Source: Legionellales bacterium
GTDB lineage: Bacteria; Pseudomonadota; Gammaproteobacteria; Berkiellales; Berkiellaceae
Length of the DNA: 40,745 bases
Direction: 5' to 3'
NCBI GenBank assembly: GCA_947475765.1
Contig: CANJMM010000015.1
Coordinates: forward strand, 1-40,745
The notes beneath the pieces are model-generated. The model ran no database searches, had not been told where the DNA came from, and saw nothing but the letters and a program-made list of their open reading frames with translations. The number at the start of each line of letters is the position of its first letter. The stretch's first letter is position 1. The position numbers and the translations under genes were made by a program. Shown one piece after another: positions 25,195-33,785 of the stretch.

Positions 25195-25223
25195 CCAGCT
25201 TGGTGAAATTAGCACCAAGCTGG
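25195..25223. other. Perfect 11-bp stem hairpin between ahpC-like and RRM genes
   Basis: CCAGCTTGGTG, seven-base loop, CACCAAGCTGG. Strong stem with no T run on either strand, so not a standard intrinsic terminator. It lies about 60 bases past the peroxiredoxin stop and 130 upstream of the RRM gene start, on a shared minus-strand transcript if readthrough occurs. Confidence 0.7.
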
Positions 25224-25249
25224 GAAGATAAACATAATAAAATCAGTCG

Positions 25250-25285
25250 CTTATAAAAATCAAGCGCTTAATTTAACCTTGATTT
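25250..25285 (-). terminator. Probable terminator of the peroxiredoxin gene
   Basis: On the minus strand AAATCAAG, 13-base loop, CTTGATTTTTATAAG. The left arm of the stem touches the stop codon. T-rich tail but a long loop. Confidence 0.45.
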
Positions 25286-25889
25286 ATAAAGCATCTGCGT
25301 TGGCTTCTAAATATCTTGCCACCCCTTCAGGATTGGCACGCATGCCCACATCGCCTTTTTGCCAGCCTGCAGGACAAACCTCTCCATGTTCTTCATGAAA
25401 TTGAAGGGCATCTACTAAACGCAATAATTCGTCTATATTTCGACCCAGTGGTAAATCATTGACGAGTTGAGCCCTGACCATGCCTTTTTTATCTAAGATA
25501 AAAGCGCCTCTAAAAGCCACGCCGGCTTCAGGATGCTCAACGCCATAGGCTTGACAAATACTATGATTAATATCAGCAACCAAAGTATAATTTACCTTAC
25601 CTATGCCCCCTTGATGAATAGGCGTATTTCTCCAGGCCAAATGACTGAATTGTGAATCAATAGACACTGCCATGACTTCTACATGACGTTTTTTAAATTC
25701 AGGTAGGCGTTTATCTAAAGCAATTAACTCAGAAGGACACACAAAGGTAAAATCTAAAGGATAGAAAAATACGAGGGCATATTTATCCTCCATGGCTTCT
25801 GATAAATTAAAATTATTGACTATTTCACCATTGCCTAATACTGCTGCTGTGGTGAAATCGGGTGCCTTACGGCCAACTAAAATACTCAT
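25284..25889 (-). CDS. 2-Cys peroxiredoxin (AhpC/Prx1 type)
   Basis: 201 residues. Reduces hydrogen and organic peroxides with thiols in the cytoplasm. The peroxidatic Cys51 is in FYPLDFTFVCPSE and the resolving Cys172 in GEVCPAGW, the typical 2-Cys arrangement of Prx1/AhpC. GGIG and the C-terminal YL tail (residues ~96 and ~193) fit the peroxide-sensitive form. It lies upstream of the RRM gene and downstream of grxD on the same strand, in the pyrC-rnt-peroxiredoxin-grxD-sodB neighbourhood known from Pseudomonas. I leave the symbol blank because ahpC and tsaA are both used. Confidence 0.95.
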   Translation of the reverse strand: MSILVGRKAPDFTTAAVLGNGEIVNNFNLSEAMEDKYALVFFYPLDFTFVCPSELIALDKRLPEFKKRHVEVMAVSIDSQFSHLAWRNTPIHQGGIGKVNYTLVADINHSICQAYGVEHPEAGVAFRGAFILDKKGMVRAQLVNDLPLGRNIDELLRLVDALQFHEEHGEVCPAGWQKGDVGMRANPEGVARYLEANADAL

Positions 25890-25952
25890 GTTTATCCTTT
25901 ATTTATTTGTTTATATTAATTAATAAAATTTTATAAGCGCTAACTTTAAACT

Positions 25953-26324
25953 TTATTGTGCCATAACAAAGTTAACTTGTTCTTGTACCACACCCGCTTG
26001 TTCCAACATCGTGTGCAACTCCCCACTTTCATACAGCTCAGTGGCAATATCACAGCCACCAATTAATACGCCATTAAGATATAACTGGGGGAAAGTTGGC
26101 CAATTAGCATAGCCTGGGAGCGCTTGGCGAATATCTGGGTTTTCTAAAATATTCACGAAAGCAAAATTTGCACGAGATAATTTAAGCATTTGGGCTACTT
26201 GGGCAGAAAAGCCACATTGAGGGAACTGTGGTGTGCCTTTCATATAAAGCAACAAACTATGTGTTTTTATTTGATTTTTAATTTTTTCCAAGACATCTGA
26301 GTCACCTGACTTATCTACACGCAT
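25953..26324 (-). CDS. grxD: Monothiol glutaredoxin (Grx4/GrxD type)
   Basis: 123 residues. The CGFS active site is at residues 37-40 (QFPQCGFSAQ). The glutathione-binding TFPQLYLNGVLIGGCD follows. Such proteins carry [2Fe-2S] clusters with glutathione and deliver them to apoproteins. AAGGA stands nine bases before the ATG. About 10-15 extra N-terminal residues (MRVDKSGDSD) compared with E. coli. Divergent from sodB across an AT-rich repeat region. Confidence 0.95.
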   Translation of the reverse strand: MRVDKSGDSDVLEKIKNQIKTHSLLLYMKGTPQFPQCGFSAQVAQMLKLSRANFAFVNILENPDIRQALPGYANWPTFPQLYLNGVLIGGCDIATELYESGELHTMLEQAGVVQEQVNFVMAQ

Positions 26325-26340
26325 TTTAATTTTTCCTTTT

Positions 26341-26412
26341 TTAAATTTTATTTTAAAATTTTACTTTAAAATTTTTATATTAAAATTTTTATATTAAATT
26401 TAGATATAATTA
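26341..26412. repeat. AT-only tandem repeats between grxD and sodB
   Basis: About five imperfect 12-14 bp units of the form TAAAATTTTTATAT in a row. Likely bent or easily melted DNA, a candidate site for nucleoid proteins in the divergent grxD/sodB control region. Confidence 0.6.
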
Positions 26413-26452
26413 TACTGGATTTTGAGCCCACTAACTAGGGTTAAAATACCTA

Positions 26453-26481
26453 TTGAATATAATTCTAGAGCAATTTAGACT
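26453..26481 (+). promoter_or_regulatory. Possible sodB promoter
   Basis: TTGAAT, 17-base spacer, TAGACT; 62 bases upstream of the sodB ATG. Moderate match only. Confidence 0.35.
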
Positions 26482-26543
26482 AACCATGACCTATCTATGT
26501 ATTACTATGCATTATTTTCTATTACTTTGGAGCACCTAAATAA

Positions 26544-27137
26544 ATGACTTTTACGCTTCCCCCCTTACCCTATGAATTAGATGCCTTACAACCCATTATT
26601 TCCCGTGAAACCCTTGAGTTTCATTATGGCAAACATCATCAAACTTATGTTGATAAACTAAATTTATTGCTTCCTACGACTGAATTTGCCCCCCTAACGC
26701 TAGAACAAATTATACTCAAGGCCTCTCCTGGTCCTATTTTTAATAATGCTGCTCAAGTATGGAACCATACTTTTTATTGGCATTGCTTAAGTCCTAATGG
26801 CCAAAAAGGCCAAAAAGGCCCTACTGGAGATTTATTGGCCGCCATAGAAAAAACATGGGGAAGCTTTGACTTATTTAAAGCAAAATTCACCGAAACGGCC
26901 ATCAATACTTTTGGATCTGGCTGGGCTTGGTTAGTGAAGCAGTCTGATGGAAGTTTAGCCATTACCTCGACTTCTAATGCTGGCGTACCTATGACACAAA
27001 ATCAAAAAGCCTTGCTCACCGTCGATGTGTGGGAACATGCTTACTATATAGACTATCGTAATGCTCGCCCCAAATATGTTGAAGCCCTTTGGGAAATTAT
27101 TCATTGGGATTTTGTGAACCAGCAATATCATCAATAA
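26544..27137 (+). CDS. sodB: Superoxide dismutase, iron type
   Basis: 197 residues. Converts superoxide to oxygen and peroxide in the cytoplasm. N-terminal FTLPPLPYELDAL, metal ligand H27 (EFHYGKHHQTY), the second His in AAQVWNHTFYW, and Asp and His in DVWEHAYYIDY. The Gln in NNAAQVWNHTFYW is the Fe-SOD marker; Mn enzymes have it elsewhere. A 9-bp tandem duplication (26799-26816) makes NGQKGQKGPTG in a surface loop. GGAG ten bases before the ATG. Terminator at 27162. Confidence 0.96.
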   Translation: MTFTLPPLPYELDALQPIISRETLEFHYGKHHQTYVDKLNLLLPTTEFAPLTLEQIILKASPGPIFNNAAQVWNHTFYWHCLSPNGQKGQKGPTGDLLAAIEKTWGSFDLFKAKFTETAINTFGSGWAWLVKQSDGSLAITSTSNAGVPMTQNQKALLTVDVWEHAYYIDYRNARPKYVEALWEIIHWDFVNQQYHQ

Positions 27138-27161
27138 CACCCTCATCATAATGATATGCTC

Positions 27162-27187
27162 AAGGCCGGTAGGGACACTGGCTTTTT
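27162..27187 (+). terminator. Terminator of sodB
   Basis: AAGGCCGGT, six-base loop, ACTGGCTTT with two G-U pairs in RNA, followed by T residues. Confidence 0.65.
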
Positions 27188-27221
27188 AATCTAATAGCAT
27201 CATATTAAGGGCATATATAGC

Positions 27222-27734
27222 ATGAGCGATTACACTGAAAAAAGTGCCTTTAAACTATTAACAAACCCTATTTATCTAGATTCACCTGAATATCAGGAAG
27301 TTGAAACTTATCTTCAGAAAACCCATTCGACGGAAATTAAGCTATTTATTGATACTGTGTACAATAAGCTTTATTCTTTTCAGACAAAAAAGGAATTAGG
27401 CGCGGCCTTCGAATGCTTTAAGCTTACAGGGAATATGGCGCTGAATCTCTCTGAAAGAACCATGATGACCGTAACAACCCCACTGGATTCTCCAGAACAT
27501 ACCCTTAACGATGTAAAAGCCTCCCTCTCATTAAATAGTACGTTTATTCAGGAGCTCAAAAAAGAGTTAGATAATAACTTTGCAGCGCGAATGTATTTTG
27601 AAACGCCGGCAAGACAATATAAAAAAAAATCACCTGGCTTTTTCTCTTGCTTTGGATGCTGCAGCAGCCGCGCTAGTGCTGCAGAAAACTTAAATCGAAA
27701 AACCCCTCATGTGGCATGGGCAAAGTACACATAA
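27222..27734 (+). CDS. Hypothetical protein with C-terminal FFSCFGCC motif (paralogue A)
   Basis: 170 residues of unknown family. Residues 1-125 are mostly helical and colinear with the next gene (about half the positions identical without gaps), for example FxLLTNPxYL, STEI-LFI-T-YNKL-SFQTK and LSLNSxFI. A short basic stretch (K134-K136) precedes FFSCFGCCSS at 140-149, then a variable tail. There is no signal peptide, so the cysteines would be in the cytosol of the cell where the protein acts. A Cys cluster beside Lys and Phe is typical of S-acylated membrane anchors in eukaryotes, which suggests a host-delivered protein; this is a guess from motif. Own Shine-Dalgarno AAGGG. Confidence 0.75.
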   Translation: MSDYTEKSAFKLLTNPIYLDSPEYQEVETYLQKTHSTEIKLFIDTVYNKLYSFQTKKELGAAFECFKLTGNMALNLSERTMMTVTTPLDSPEHTLNDVKASLSLNSTFIQELKKELDNNFAARMYFETPARQYKKKSPGFFSCFGCCSSRASAAENLNRKTPHVAWAKYT

Positions 27735-27862
27735 TAGGGGGCTTACTGGGTGCTGATCCCGCGCTTGTAGATGCACTTTTAATCTTAATTCTTTTATGTT
27801 AATTTAAATTAATTAATTAATTAACTTAGATTAAATTAGATTAAATTAGGAGTTTCTATATC

Positions 27863-28366
27863 ATGAGCGATAATTCTCAAATAACTGCGTTTACACTATT
27901 AACCAATCCTGATTATCTGAACTCAGATAAATATCATGAAGTCATGCATTATTTTGAAAAAAAATATTCGACGGAAATTATCCTGTTTATTAATACTATC
28001 TATAATAAGCTTGATTCTTTTCAGACAAAAGAAGAATTAAAAGCGGCTTTCGCCTGCTTTAGACCTGAAGGGCGAAATGGCCTCAGTCTCACTCATGAAG
28101 ACATGATGTCAGTAGTAGCGCCATTTGATTCTGAAGCGCATACCCTTGAGGAAGTGAAAAAACGCCTCTCATTAAACAGTGACTTTATTCGTGCAATCAA
28201 AAAAGATTTAAACCAAGACTTTTTAAGTCGGCACCGTTTTGACGTTCCACCCATGGCACCTCAGAAAAAATCATCGGGCTTTTTCTCTTGTTTTGGATGC
28301 AGCAGTGAGGATGCTTCAGCTCAAAGCCCAAGCACCCCTCACGCTCATAAAAATAAAAAAGCGTAA
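27863..28366 (+). CDS. Hypothetical protein with C-terminal FFSCFGC motif (paralogue B)
   Basis: 167 residues, a tandem duplicate of the preceding gene. The two align without a gap through FFSCFGC, which falls at residues 140-146 in both. Basic QKKSSG replaces KKKSPG; the second Cys of the pair at 147 is Ser here. The tail after it diverges and ends NKKA. The intergenic gap is 128 bp with an AT-rich TTAGATTAAA repeat and a good TTAGGAG ribosome site. The stop codon is part of the hairpin shared with lpdA. Function unknown. Confidence 0.75.
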   Translation: MSDNSQITAFTLLTNPDYLNSDKYHEVMHYFEKKYSTEIILFINTIYNKLDSFQTKEELKAAFACFRPEGRNGLSLTHEDMMSVVAPFDSEAHTLEEVKKRLSLNSDFIRAIKKDLNQDFLSRHRFDVPPMAPQKKSSGFFSCFGCSSEDASAQSPSTPHAHKNKKA

Positions 28367-28389
28367 ACGTTTACTGTTTACGCTTTTTT
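28355..28389. terminator. Bidirectional terminator between paralogue B and lpdA
   Basis: Perfect 14-pair stem (28355-28368 with 28376-28389) and seven-base loop, with A run on the left and T run on the right so that it works both ways. Both arms contain the last codons and stop of a gene: each protein ends K-K-A. Confidence 0.9.
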
Positions 28390-29811
28390 CTTATTGGGTA
28401 AATCGGTAACCGTTCCTTCTGCCACTTCTGTTGCTAAGGCAATGGTTTCAGATAAAGTAGGATGAGGATGAATGGTTAAAGAAATATCCTCTGCTTCACA
28501 ACCCATTTCAATGGCTAAGCCCACTTCACCAATTAAATCACCCGCATGGGGGCCTACAATACCGGCACCTAAAATGCGATGTGTTTTTTTATCATAAATC
28601 ATTTTAGTCAGACCTTCATCGCGACCTAAGCATAAAGCTCGGCCTAATGCAGCCCAAGGGAAAACGCCAATCTCTACTTCAATATTTTGCGCCTTAGCTT
28701 CTGCTTCCGTTAGCCCTACCCAAGCTACTTCTGGATTGGTATAAGCCACATTAGGAATGCATTTAGGCTCAAAATAATGTTTCTTGCCCGCAATCACTTC
28801 GGCAGCCACTCGGCCCTCAGGAATAGCCTTGTGCGCTAACATAGGTTGACCCACAATATCGCCTATGGCAAAAATATGGGGCACATTTGTGCGCATTTGA
28901 TTGTCTACAGGAACAAAGCCTCTAGAATCTACTGTTACGCCTGCTTTATCTAAACCTAAAGATAATCCATTGGGCTTACGACCCACTGAACTTAAGACCC
29001 CATCAAAACGTTCTGGTTTTTTAGGTGCCTTGTCGTCGCCTTCAAATGTCACCCAAATGCCATCGGGTTTTGCTTCTACTTTGGTTACTTTAGTATTGAC
29101 CCAAATATTTTCATATTGTGGCTTCACAAATTTATGCACAACATTCACTAAGTCTTTGTCTACCCCTGGCAAAATAGAAGGGGTTAATTCTACGACGTTA
29201 ATTTGGCTGCCCAAAGCTTGATACACACAAGCCATTTCCATGCCAATTATCCCCCCGCCTATGACCAACATTCTTTTAGGGACAGAACGCAGCTCTAAGG
29301 CACCAGTAGAATCAAATATTCTGGGATCATTAGGCAAAAAGGGTAAGTTAATCACACTGGATCCAGCTGCAATAATCGCCTTTTCAAATTGAATTTGGCT
29401 TAGCTCAACCCCTGCTTTATCTTTTATGCTCAAGGTATTAGGCGAAGTAAATTCGGCCGATCCGGTTACCACGGTTACTTTACGCATTTTAGCCAATTGT
29501 GCTAAACCGCCTGTTAAGCGCGATACGGTTTTGTCTTTAAATTCACGGACTTTATTAAAATCTATATTAGGCTTACCAAAATCAATGCCCATTTCACTAA
29601 AATGCTTTGTGTCGGTAACCAGTTCGGCTACATGTAATAATGCTTTAGAAGGAATACAACCTACGTTTAAACATACTCCGCCTAAACTGCTGTAGCGCTC
29701 GACTAAGACCACGCCTTCGCCTAATAAATCGGCCGCTCTAAATGCCGCCGTATAGCCCCCTGGACCTGAGCCTATTACCACTACTTTTGCTGATATATTT
29801 TTAACTGTCAT
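28378..29811 (-). CDS. lpdA: Dihydrolipoamide dehydrogenase (E3)
   Basis: 477-residue FAD flavoprotein that reoxidises lipoamide for pyruvate and 2-oxoglutarate dehydrogenases, reducing NAD. FAD-binding VVIGSGPGGYTAA near residues 11-22, redox cysteines C47 and C52 in GGVCLNVGCIPSK, NAD-binding MLVIGGGIIGMEMA, a second FAD motif IFAIGDIVGQPMLAHKA, and the C-terminal His-Glu pair in HPHPTLSE. Last gene of the aceE-aceF-lpdA operon as in E. coli. Ends in the shared hairpin at 28355. Confidence 0.97.
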   Translation of the reverse strand: MTVKNISAKVVVIGSGPGGYTAAFRAADLLGEGVVLVERYSSLGGVCLNVGCIPSKALLHVAELVTDTKHFSEMGIDFGKPNIDFNKVREFKDKTVSRLTGGLAQLAKMRKVTVVTGSAEFTSPNTLSIKDKAGVELSQIQFEKAIIAAGSSVINLPFLPNDPRIFDSTGALELRSVPKRMLVIGGGIIGMEMACVYQALGSQINVVELTPSILPGVDKDLVNVVHKFVKPQYENIWVNTKVTKVEAKPDGIWVTFEGDDKAPKKPERFDGVLSSVGRKPNGLSLGLDKAGVTVDSRGFVPVDNQMRTNVPHIFAIGDIVGQPMLAHKAIPEGRVAAEVIAGKKHYFEPKCIPNVAYTNPEVAWVGLTEAEAKAQNIEVEIGVFPWAALGRALCLGRDEGLTKMIYDKKTHRILGAGIVGPHAGDLIGEVGLAIEMGCEAEDISLTIHPHPTLSETIALATEVAEGTVTDLPNKKKA

Positions 29812-29846
29812 AATCCACCAAGATAAATTAATAAAAAAAATAAAAA

Positions 29847-31100
29847 TTAAAGCAACAATTTACGAATGTCTTGTAATTGTTTCGCCACATGTACAATAAA
29901 CCTGGCTGCCTCTGCGCCATCTATGACCCGATGATCGTAAGATAAAGACAAAGGTAAGCATTTTCTAGGAACAAAACTGCCTGTTTTGTCATCCCAAACC
30001 GGTTTAATTTGCGTTTTTGAAATGCCCAAAATAGCCACTTCGGGTGCATTAATAATTGGCGTAAACAAGGTTCCGCCAATGCCCCCTAAACTCGAGATGC
30101 TAAAGCACCCGCCCTGCATATCTTGCCCGGTCAGTTTTCCTTCACGGGCTTTTTGGCTTAATATCCCTAGATCAGATGCCAAATCGAATAAGCTTTTGGT
30201 ATCGGCCTGTTTTACGACCGGAACGACTAAGCCATTTGGGGTGTCTACCGCCACACCCACATTGATATATTTTTTTAAAATTAAGTCTTCGCCATTTTTA
30301 GATAAAGACGCATTAAATTGGGGATAGGCTTTTAAAGCAGAAACCACTGCTTTAATAATAAACACCAAAGGCGTGAGCTTAAGATTGCGCTTTTGTGCTT
30401 CAGCTTGATTTTCTTGTCTAAATAATTCTAACTCGGTTACATCGCTTTCTTCAAATTGCGTCACATGGGGAATTTTCACCCAATTACGATGCAAATTAGC
30501 GGCCGTTAATTTTTTAATGCGCGAAAGTGGCTTAGATTCAACTGCTCCAAACTTACTAAAATCAATATCTAGATCTGGGGCCACAAATAAGCCAGAGCCT
30601 GAGTTTACGCCCGGAAGACCAGATTGCCCCGTCATAATGGCTTTGACAAATTGAAAAACGTCGCTGCTGACAATGCGATTTTTTCTGCCTGTGCCCATTA
30701 CTTTAGTTAAATCGACCCCCAGTTCACGTGCCACCCGTCTGGTTGCAGGGCCCGCATAAATATCGCTGGAAATAGTCAAATTTGTTTTGAGGATTTCTGG
30801 TTTTATTTCTGGTTTTATTTCTACAGGTATATCTGAAGACTCGAGCTCTGAAGACTCGAGCTCTAAAGATATAATTTTATCACCCTGAGAAACTTTAGAA
30901 TTCAAGCTAACATGCACTGATTTGACTATGCCCGAATGTGTACTCGGGATATCCATGGCGGCTTTATCTGTTTCTAAAGTAATGAGTGTGGCTTCTTTTT
31001 TAATCACATCACCTGGCTTAACAGCGAGTTCAATCACCAGAACATTTTTATATTCCCCAATGTCAGGGACGATAATGTCTATTATATTCATGTTCGCCAA
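29847..31100 (-). CDS. aceF: Dihydrolipoamide acetyltransferase (E2 of pyruvate dehydrogenase)
   Basis: 417 residues. A single lipoyl domain (lysine in ETDKAAMDIP, residues ~40-50), a linker, the peripheral subunit-binding domain (GPATRRVARELGVDLTKVMGTG) and the catalytic domain ending in LSYDHRVIDGAEAARF, with the active-site His and Asp. E. coli E2 has three lipoyl domains; one is usual in many other bacteria. I use a TTG start at 31100: it follows the aceE stop by one base and AGGGGA stands seven bases upstream. The ATG at 31091 is the alternative. The linker contains 12-bp (30793-30816) and 15-bp (30832-30861) tandem duplications. Confidence 0.93.
   Translation of the reverse strand: MANMNIIDIIVPDIGEYKNVLVIELAVKPGDVIKKEATLITLETDKAAMDIPSTHSGIVKSVHVSLNSKVSQGDKIISLELESSELESSDIPVEIKPEIKPEILKTNLTISSDIYAGPATRRVARELGVDLTKVMGTGRKNRIVSSDVFQFVKAIMTGQSGLPGVNSGSGLFVAPDLDIDFSKFGAVESKPLSRIKKLTAANLHRNWVKIPHVTQFEESDVTELELFRQENQAEAQKRNLKLTPLVFIIKAVVSALKAYPQFNASLSKNGEDLILKKYINVGVAVDTPNGLVVPVVKQADTKSLFDLASDLGILSQKAREGKLTGQDMQGGCFSISSLGGIGGTLFTPIINAPEVAILGISKTQIKPVWDDKTGSFVPRKCLPLSLSYDHRVIDGAEAARFIVHVAKQLQDIRKLLL
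30793..30861 (-). repeat. Two tandem duplications in the aceF linker
   Basis: 12 bp twice (30793-30816) and 15 bp twice (30832-30861), giving EIKPEIKPE and ESSELESS in the flexible linker after the lipoyl domain. Confidence 0.9.
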
Positions 31101-31101
31101 C

Positions 31102-33744
31102 TTAACTTCCCCTTTCTGCTGGAATATTCAGGCCGTAGCTTTGAATTGCTTTCTCTAAAACAGCCTTATCTAAATCGCCTTGAGCAACCAACGCTTTTAA
31201 AGCCTGATAAACAACATGATATTTATCTACCTCAAAAAAAGAACGAAGCCTTTCTCTGGTGTCACTGCGCCCAAACCCATCTGTGCCTAAAACATAATAA
31301 GGCTTGCTTATAAATTGTCGAATACCTTCTGCATATAATTTCATATAATCTGTAGCAATGATCACAGGCCCAATCGTTTGATTTAAACAGGCAGAGACAT
31401 AAGGCATGGTATTTTGACGCTCACAAGCTAAGCCGTCTTTTCTTAACTCGTTAATACTGGTAACAGACCAGACGTCTGCCGCCACCCCAAAATCTTGTTC
31501 TAATAAAGCTTGGGCTGCAATCACTTCACGTAAAATCGATCCCGAGCCCATTAATTGTACATGATGCTTTTCATTTTTTGCTTTAAATACGCTTTGGTTA
31601 AATAAATACAAGCCTTTGATAATGCCTTCTTCTACAGGAATGGCTTTATTTTCAGGCATGGCGGGATGGGTATAATTTTCGTTCATCACGGTAATATAAA
31701 AATAAACAGATTCTTCTAGATCTATCATGCGTTTTAAGCCATGCTGAATAATCACCGCTAATTCATAAGCAAAAGTGGGATCATAAGAAACGCAATTAGG
31801 TATGGTCCCTGCTAAAATATGGCTATGACCATCTTGATGTTGTAAGCCTTCGCCATTTAATGTCGTGCGGCCGCTGGTGCCCCCTATCAGAAAACCACGC
31901 GCGCGTGAATCGCCTGCTGCCCAAGCCAAATCGCCAATGCGCTGAAATCCAAACATAGAATAATAAATATAAAACGGTATCATCGTTAAATTATGTGTAC
32001 TGTAACTGGTGGCAGCCGCCAACCAAGAACAAAAAGCGCCTGCTTCGTTAATGCCTTCTTCTAAAATTTGACCGTCGAGGGCTTCTTTGTAAAACATCAC
32101 TTGTTCAGAATCGACGGGCTGATATTTTTGACCTGAACTAGAATAAATTCCGAGTTGTCTAAACAAACCTTCCATTCCAAAAGTACGCGCTTCATCGGGT
32201 ACAATGGGGACTATATATTTGCCAATATTTTTATCTTTGGTTAATGCTGTTAAAATCCGAACAAAGGCCATGGTTGTAGACAATTCTCTGTCTTCAGAGC
32301 TGGCTAATAATGCACTAAATATACTCAAATTTGGCAAAATATATTTAGGATGTGTGGCCTGTACTCGCCTAGCAGGCATATGCCCACCCAAAGCTTGGCG
32401 CCTTTTTTTAAGATATTGCATTTCTGGACTGCTGTTATCTGGCTTATAAAATGGCAAATTTTCTAGTTGATCGTCGGGAATGGCAATATTAAACCTGTCT
32501 CTAAAAGCCCGAATTTCGTCGATATTCAGTTTTTTAGTATTATGCGCTGTATTTAACGCTTCGCCCGCTTTACCTAAACCATAGCCTTTAACTGTTTTGG
32601 CTAAAATAACCGTCGGCTGGCCTGTGTGATTCATTGCAGCATGATAGGCTGAGTACACTTTGTCGAAATCATGACCCCCACGCTTTAACCGCCAAATATC
32701 CTCGTCACTTAAATCGGCAACTAATTTTTTTAAGGCTTCGTTTTTGCCAAAAAAATGTTCTCGTGTATAGGCGCCGCCTTTGGCTTTATAATTTTGATAT
32801 TCCCCATCGACCACTTCTTCCATGCGTTGCTGTAATTCGCCTGCTGTGTCTGCAGCCAATAACTTGTCCCAACCTTTGCCCCAAATGGTTTTAATCACAT
32901 TCCAGCCTGCACCTGCAAAAATGCCTTCGAGTTCTTGAATAATTTTACCATTGCCTCGAACTGGGCCATCTAAGCGTTGTAAATTGCAATTAATCACAAA
33001 AATTAAATTATCGAGTTTTTCGCGTGCTGGCAGCGTAATGGCGCCTAAAGATTCGGGTTCATCCATTTCACCATCACCACAAAAACACCATACTTTTCGA
33101 TTGGATTTGGGGAGCAAATTTCGATTTTCTAAATAACGCATATACCGCGCTTGATAAATGGCCTGTAAGGGCCCCAAGCCCATTGAAACCGTCGGAAATT
33201 GCCAGTAACTTGGCATTAACCAAGGATGTGGATAAGAGCTGACGCCTTGCTTATCTACTTCACGTCTAAAATGCACCAATTGATTTTCAGACAATTCACC
33301 CAGCAAATAAGAACGTGCATAAATACCAGGAGAAGCATGGCCTTGTATATATAATAAATCGCCGCCCGATTCGTGATTTAAGCCTCTAAAAAAATGCGTA
33401 AAGCCCACATCGTATAACGTGGCAGAAGAACTAAATGTCCCAATATGCCCGCCCAAAGAAGCATCGACTTGTTGCGCGCGCACCACCATGATCATCGCAT
33501 TCCAACGAATTAAGCCTCGAATGCGTTGCTCTAAATGCACATCGCCAGGTATGGCTGGTTGATTATTTAATTTGATGGTATTGCAATACGGGGTATTTTT
33601 TTGCCAAACTGAAATACCCGAAGTTCGAGCAGACTCGGTTAATTTATCGAGAATAAACTGAGCTCGAGCAGGACCGTCTTGTTTTATAACGGATTGTAAG
33701 GCAGATAACCATTCTTGTGTTTCTAAAAAATCAATATCTTGCAT
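31102..33744 (-). CDS. aceE: Pyruvate dehydrogenase E1 component (homodimeric)
   Basis: 880 residues, near the 887 of E. coli AceE. Thiamine-diphosphate enzyme that decarboxylates pyruvate and acetylates E2. TPP/Mg motif CGDGEMDEPES followed by NCNLQRLDGPVRG; other markers are GGHIGTFSSSATLYDVG, SGRTTLNGEGLQHQDGHS and the C-terminal TDGFGRSDTRERLR. I choose the ATG at 33744 over an in-frame TTG at 33750. No pdhR-type regulator is adjacent. Only about 40 bases, with a small CAAC/GTTG hairpin, separate it from ampD, so it may be read from a promoter inside or ahead of the efflux-ampD run. Confidence 0.97.
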   Translation of the reverse strand: MQDIDFLETQEWLSALQSVIKQDGPARAQFILDKLTESARTSGISVWQKNTPYCNTIKLNNQPAIPGDVHLEQRIRGLIRWNAMIMVVRAQQVDASLGGHIGTFSSSATLYDVGFTHFFRGLNHESGGDLLYIQGHASPGIYARSYLLGELSENQLVHFRREVDKQGVSSYPHPWLMPSYWQFPTVSMGLGPLQAIYQARYMRYLENRNLLPKSNRKVWCFCGDGEMDEPESLGAITLPAREKLDNLIFVINCNLQRLDGPVRGNGKIIQELEGIFAGAGWNVIKTIWGKGWDKLLAADTAGELQQRMEEVVDGEYQNYKAKGGAYTREHFFGKNEALKKLVADLSDEDIWRLKRGGHDFDKVYSAYHAAMNHTGQPTVILAKTVKGYGLGKAGEALNTAHNTKKLNIDEIRAFRDRFNIAIPDDQLENLPFYKPDNSSPEMQYLKKRRQALGGHMPARRVQATHPKYILPNLSIFSALLASSEDRELSTTMAFVRILTALTKDKNIGKYIVPIVPDEARTFGMEGLFRQLGIYSSSGQKYQPVDSEQVMFYKEALDGQILEEGINEAGAFCSWLAAATSYSTHNLTMIPFYIYYSMFGFQRIGDLAWAAGDSRARGFLIGGTSGRTTLNGEGLQHQDGHSHILAGTIPNCVSYDPTFAYELAVIIQHGLKRMIDLEESVYFYITVMNENYTHPAMPENKAIPVEEGIIKGLYLFNQSVFKAKNEKHHVQLMGSGSILREVIAAQALLEQDFGVAADVWSVTSINELRKDGLACERQNTMPYVSACLNQTIGPVIIATDYMKLYAEGIRQFISKPYYVLGTDGFGRSDTRERLRSFFEVDKYHVVYQALKALVAQGDLDKAVLEKAIQSYGLNIPAERGS

Positions 33745-33785
33745 AGGCAACCAACTTTTTTAGTTGTAAATAATAATGCCCGGAA

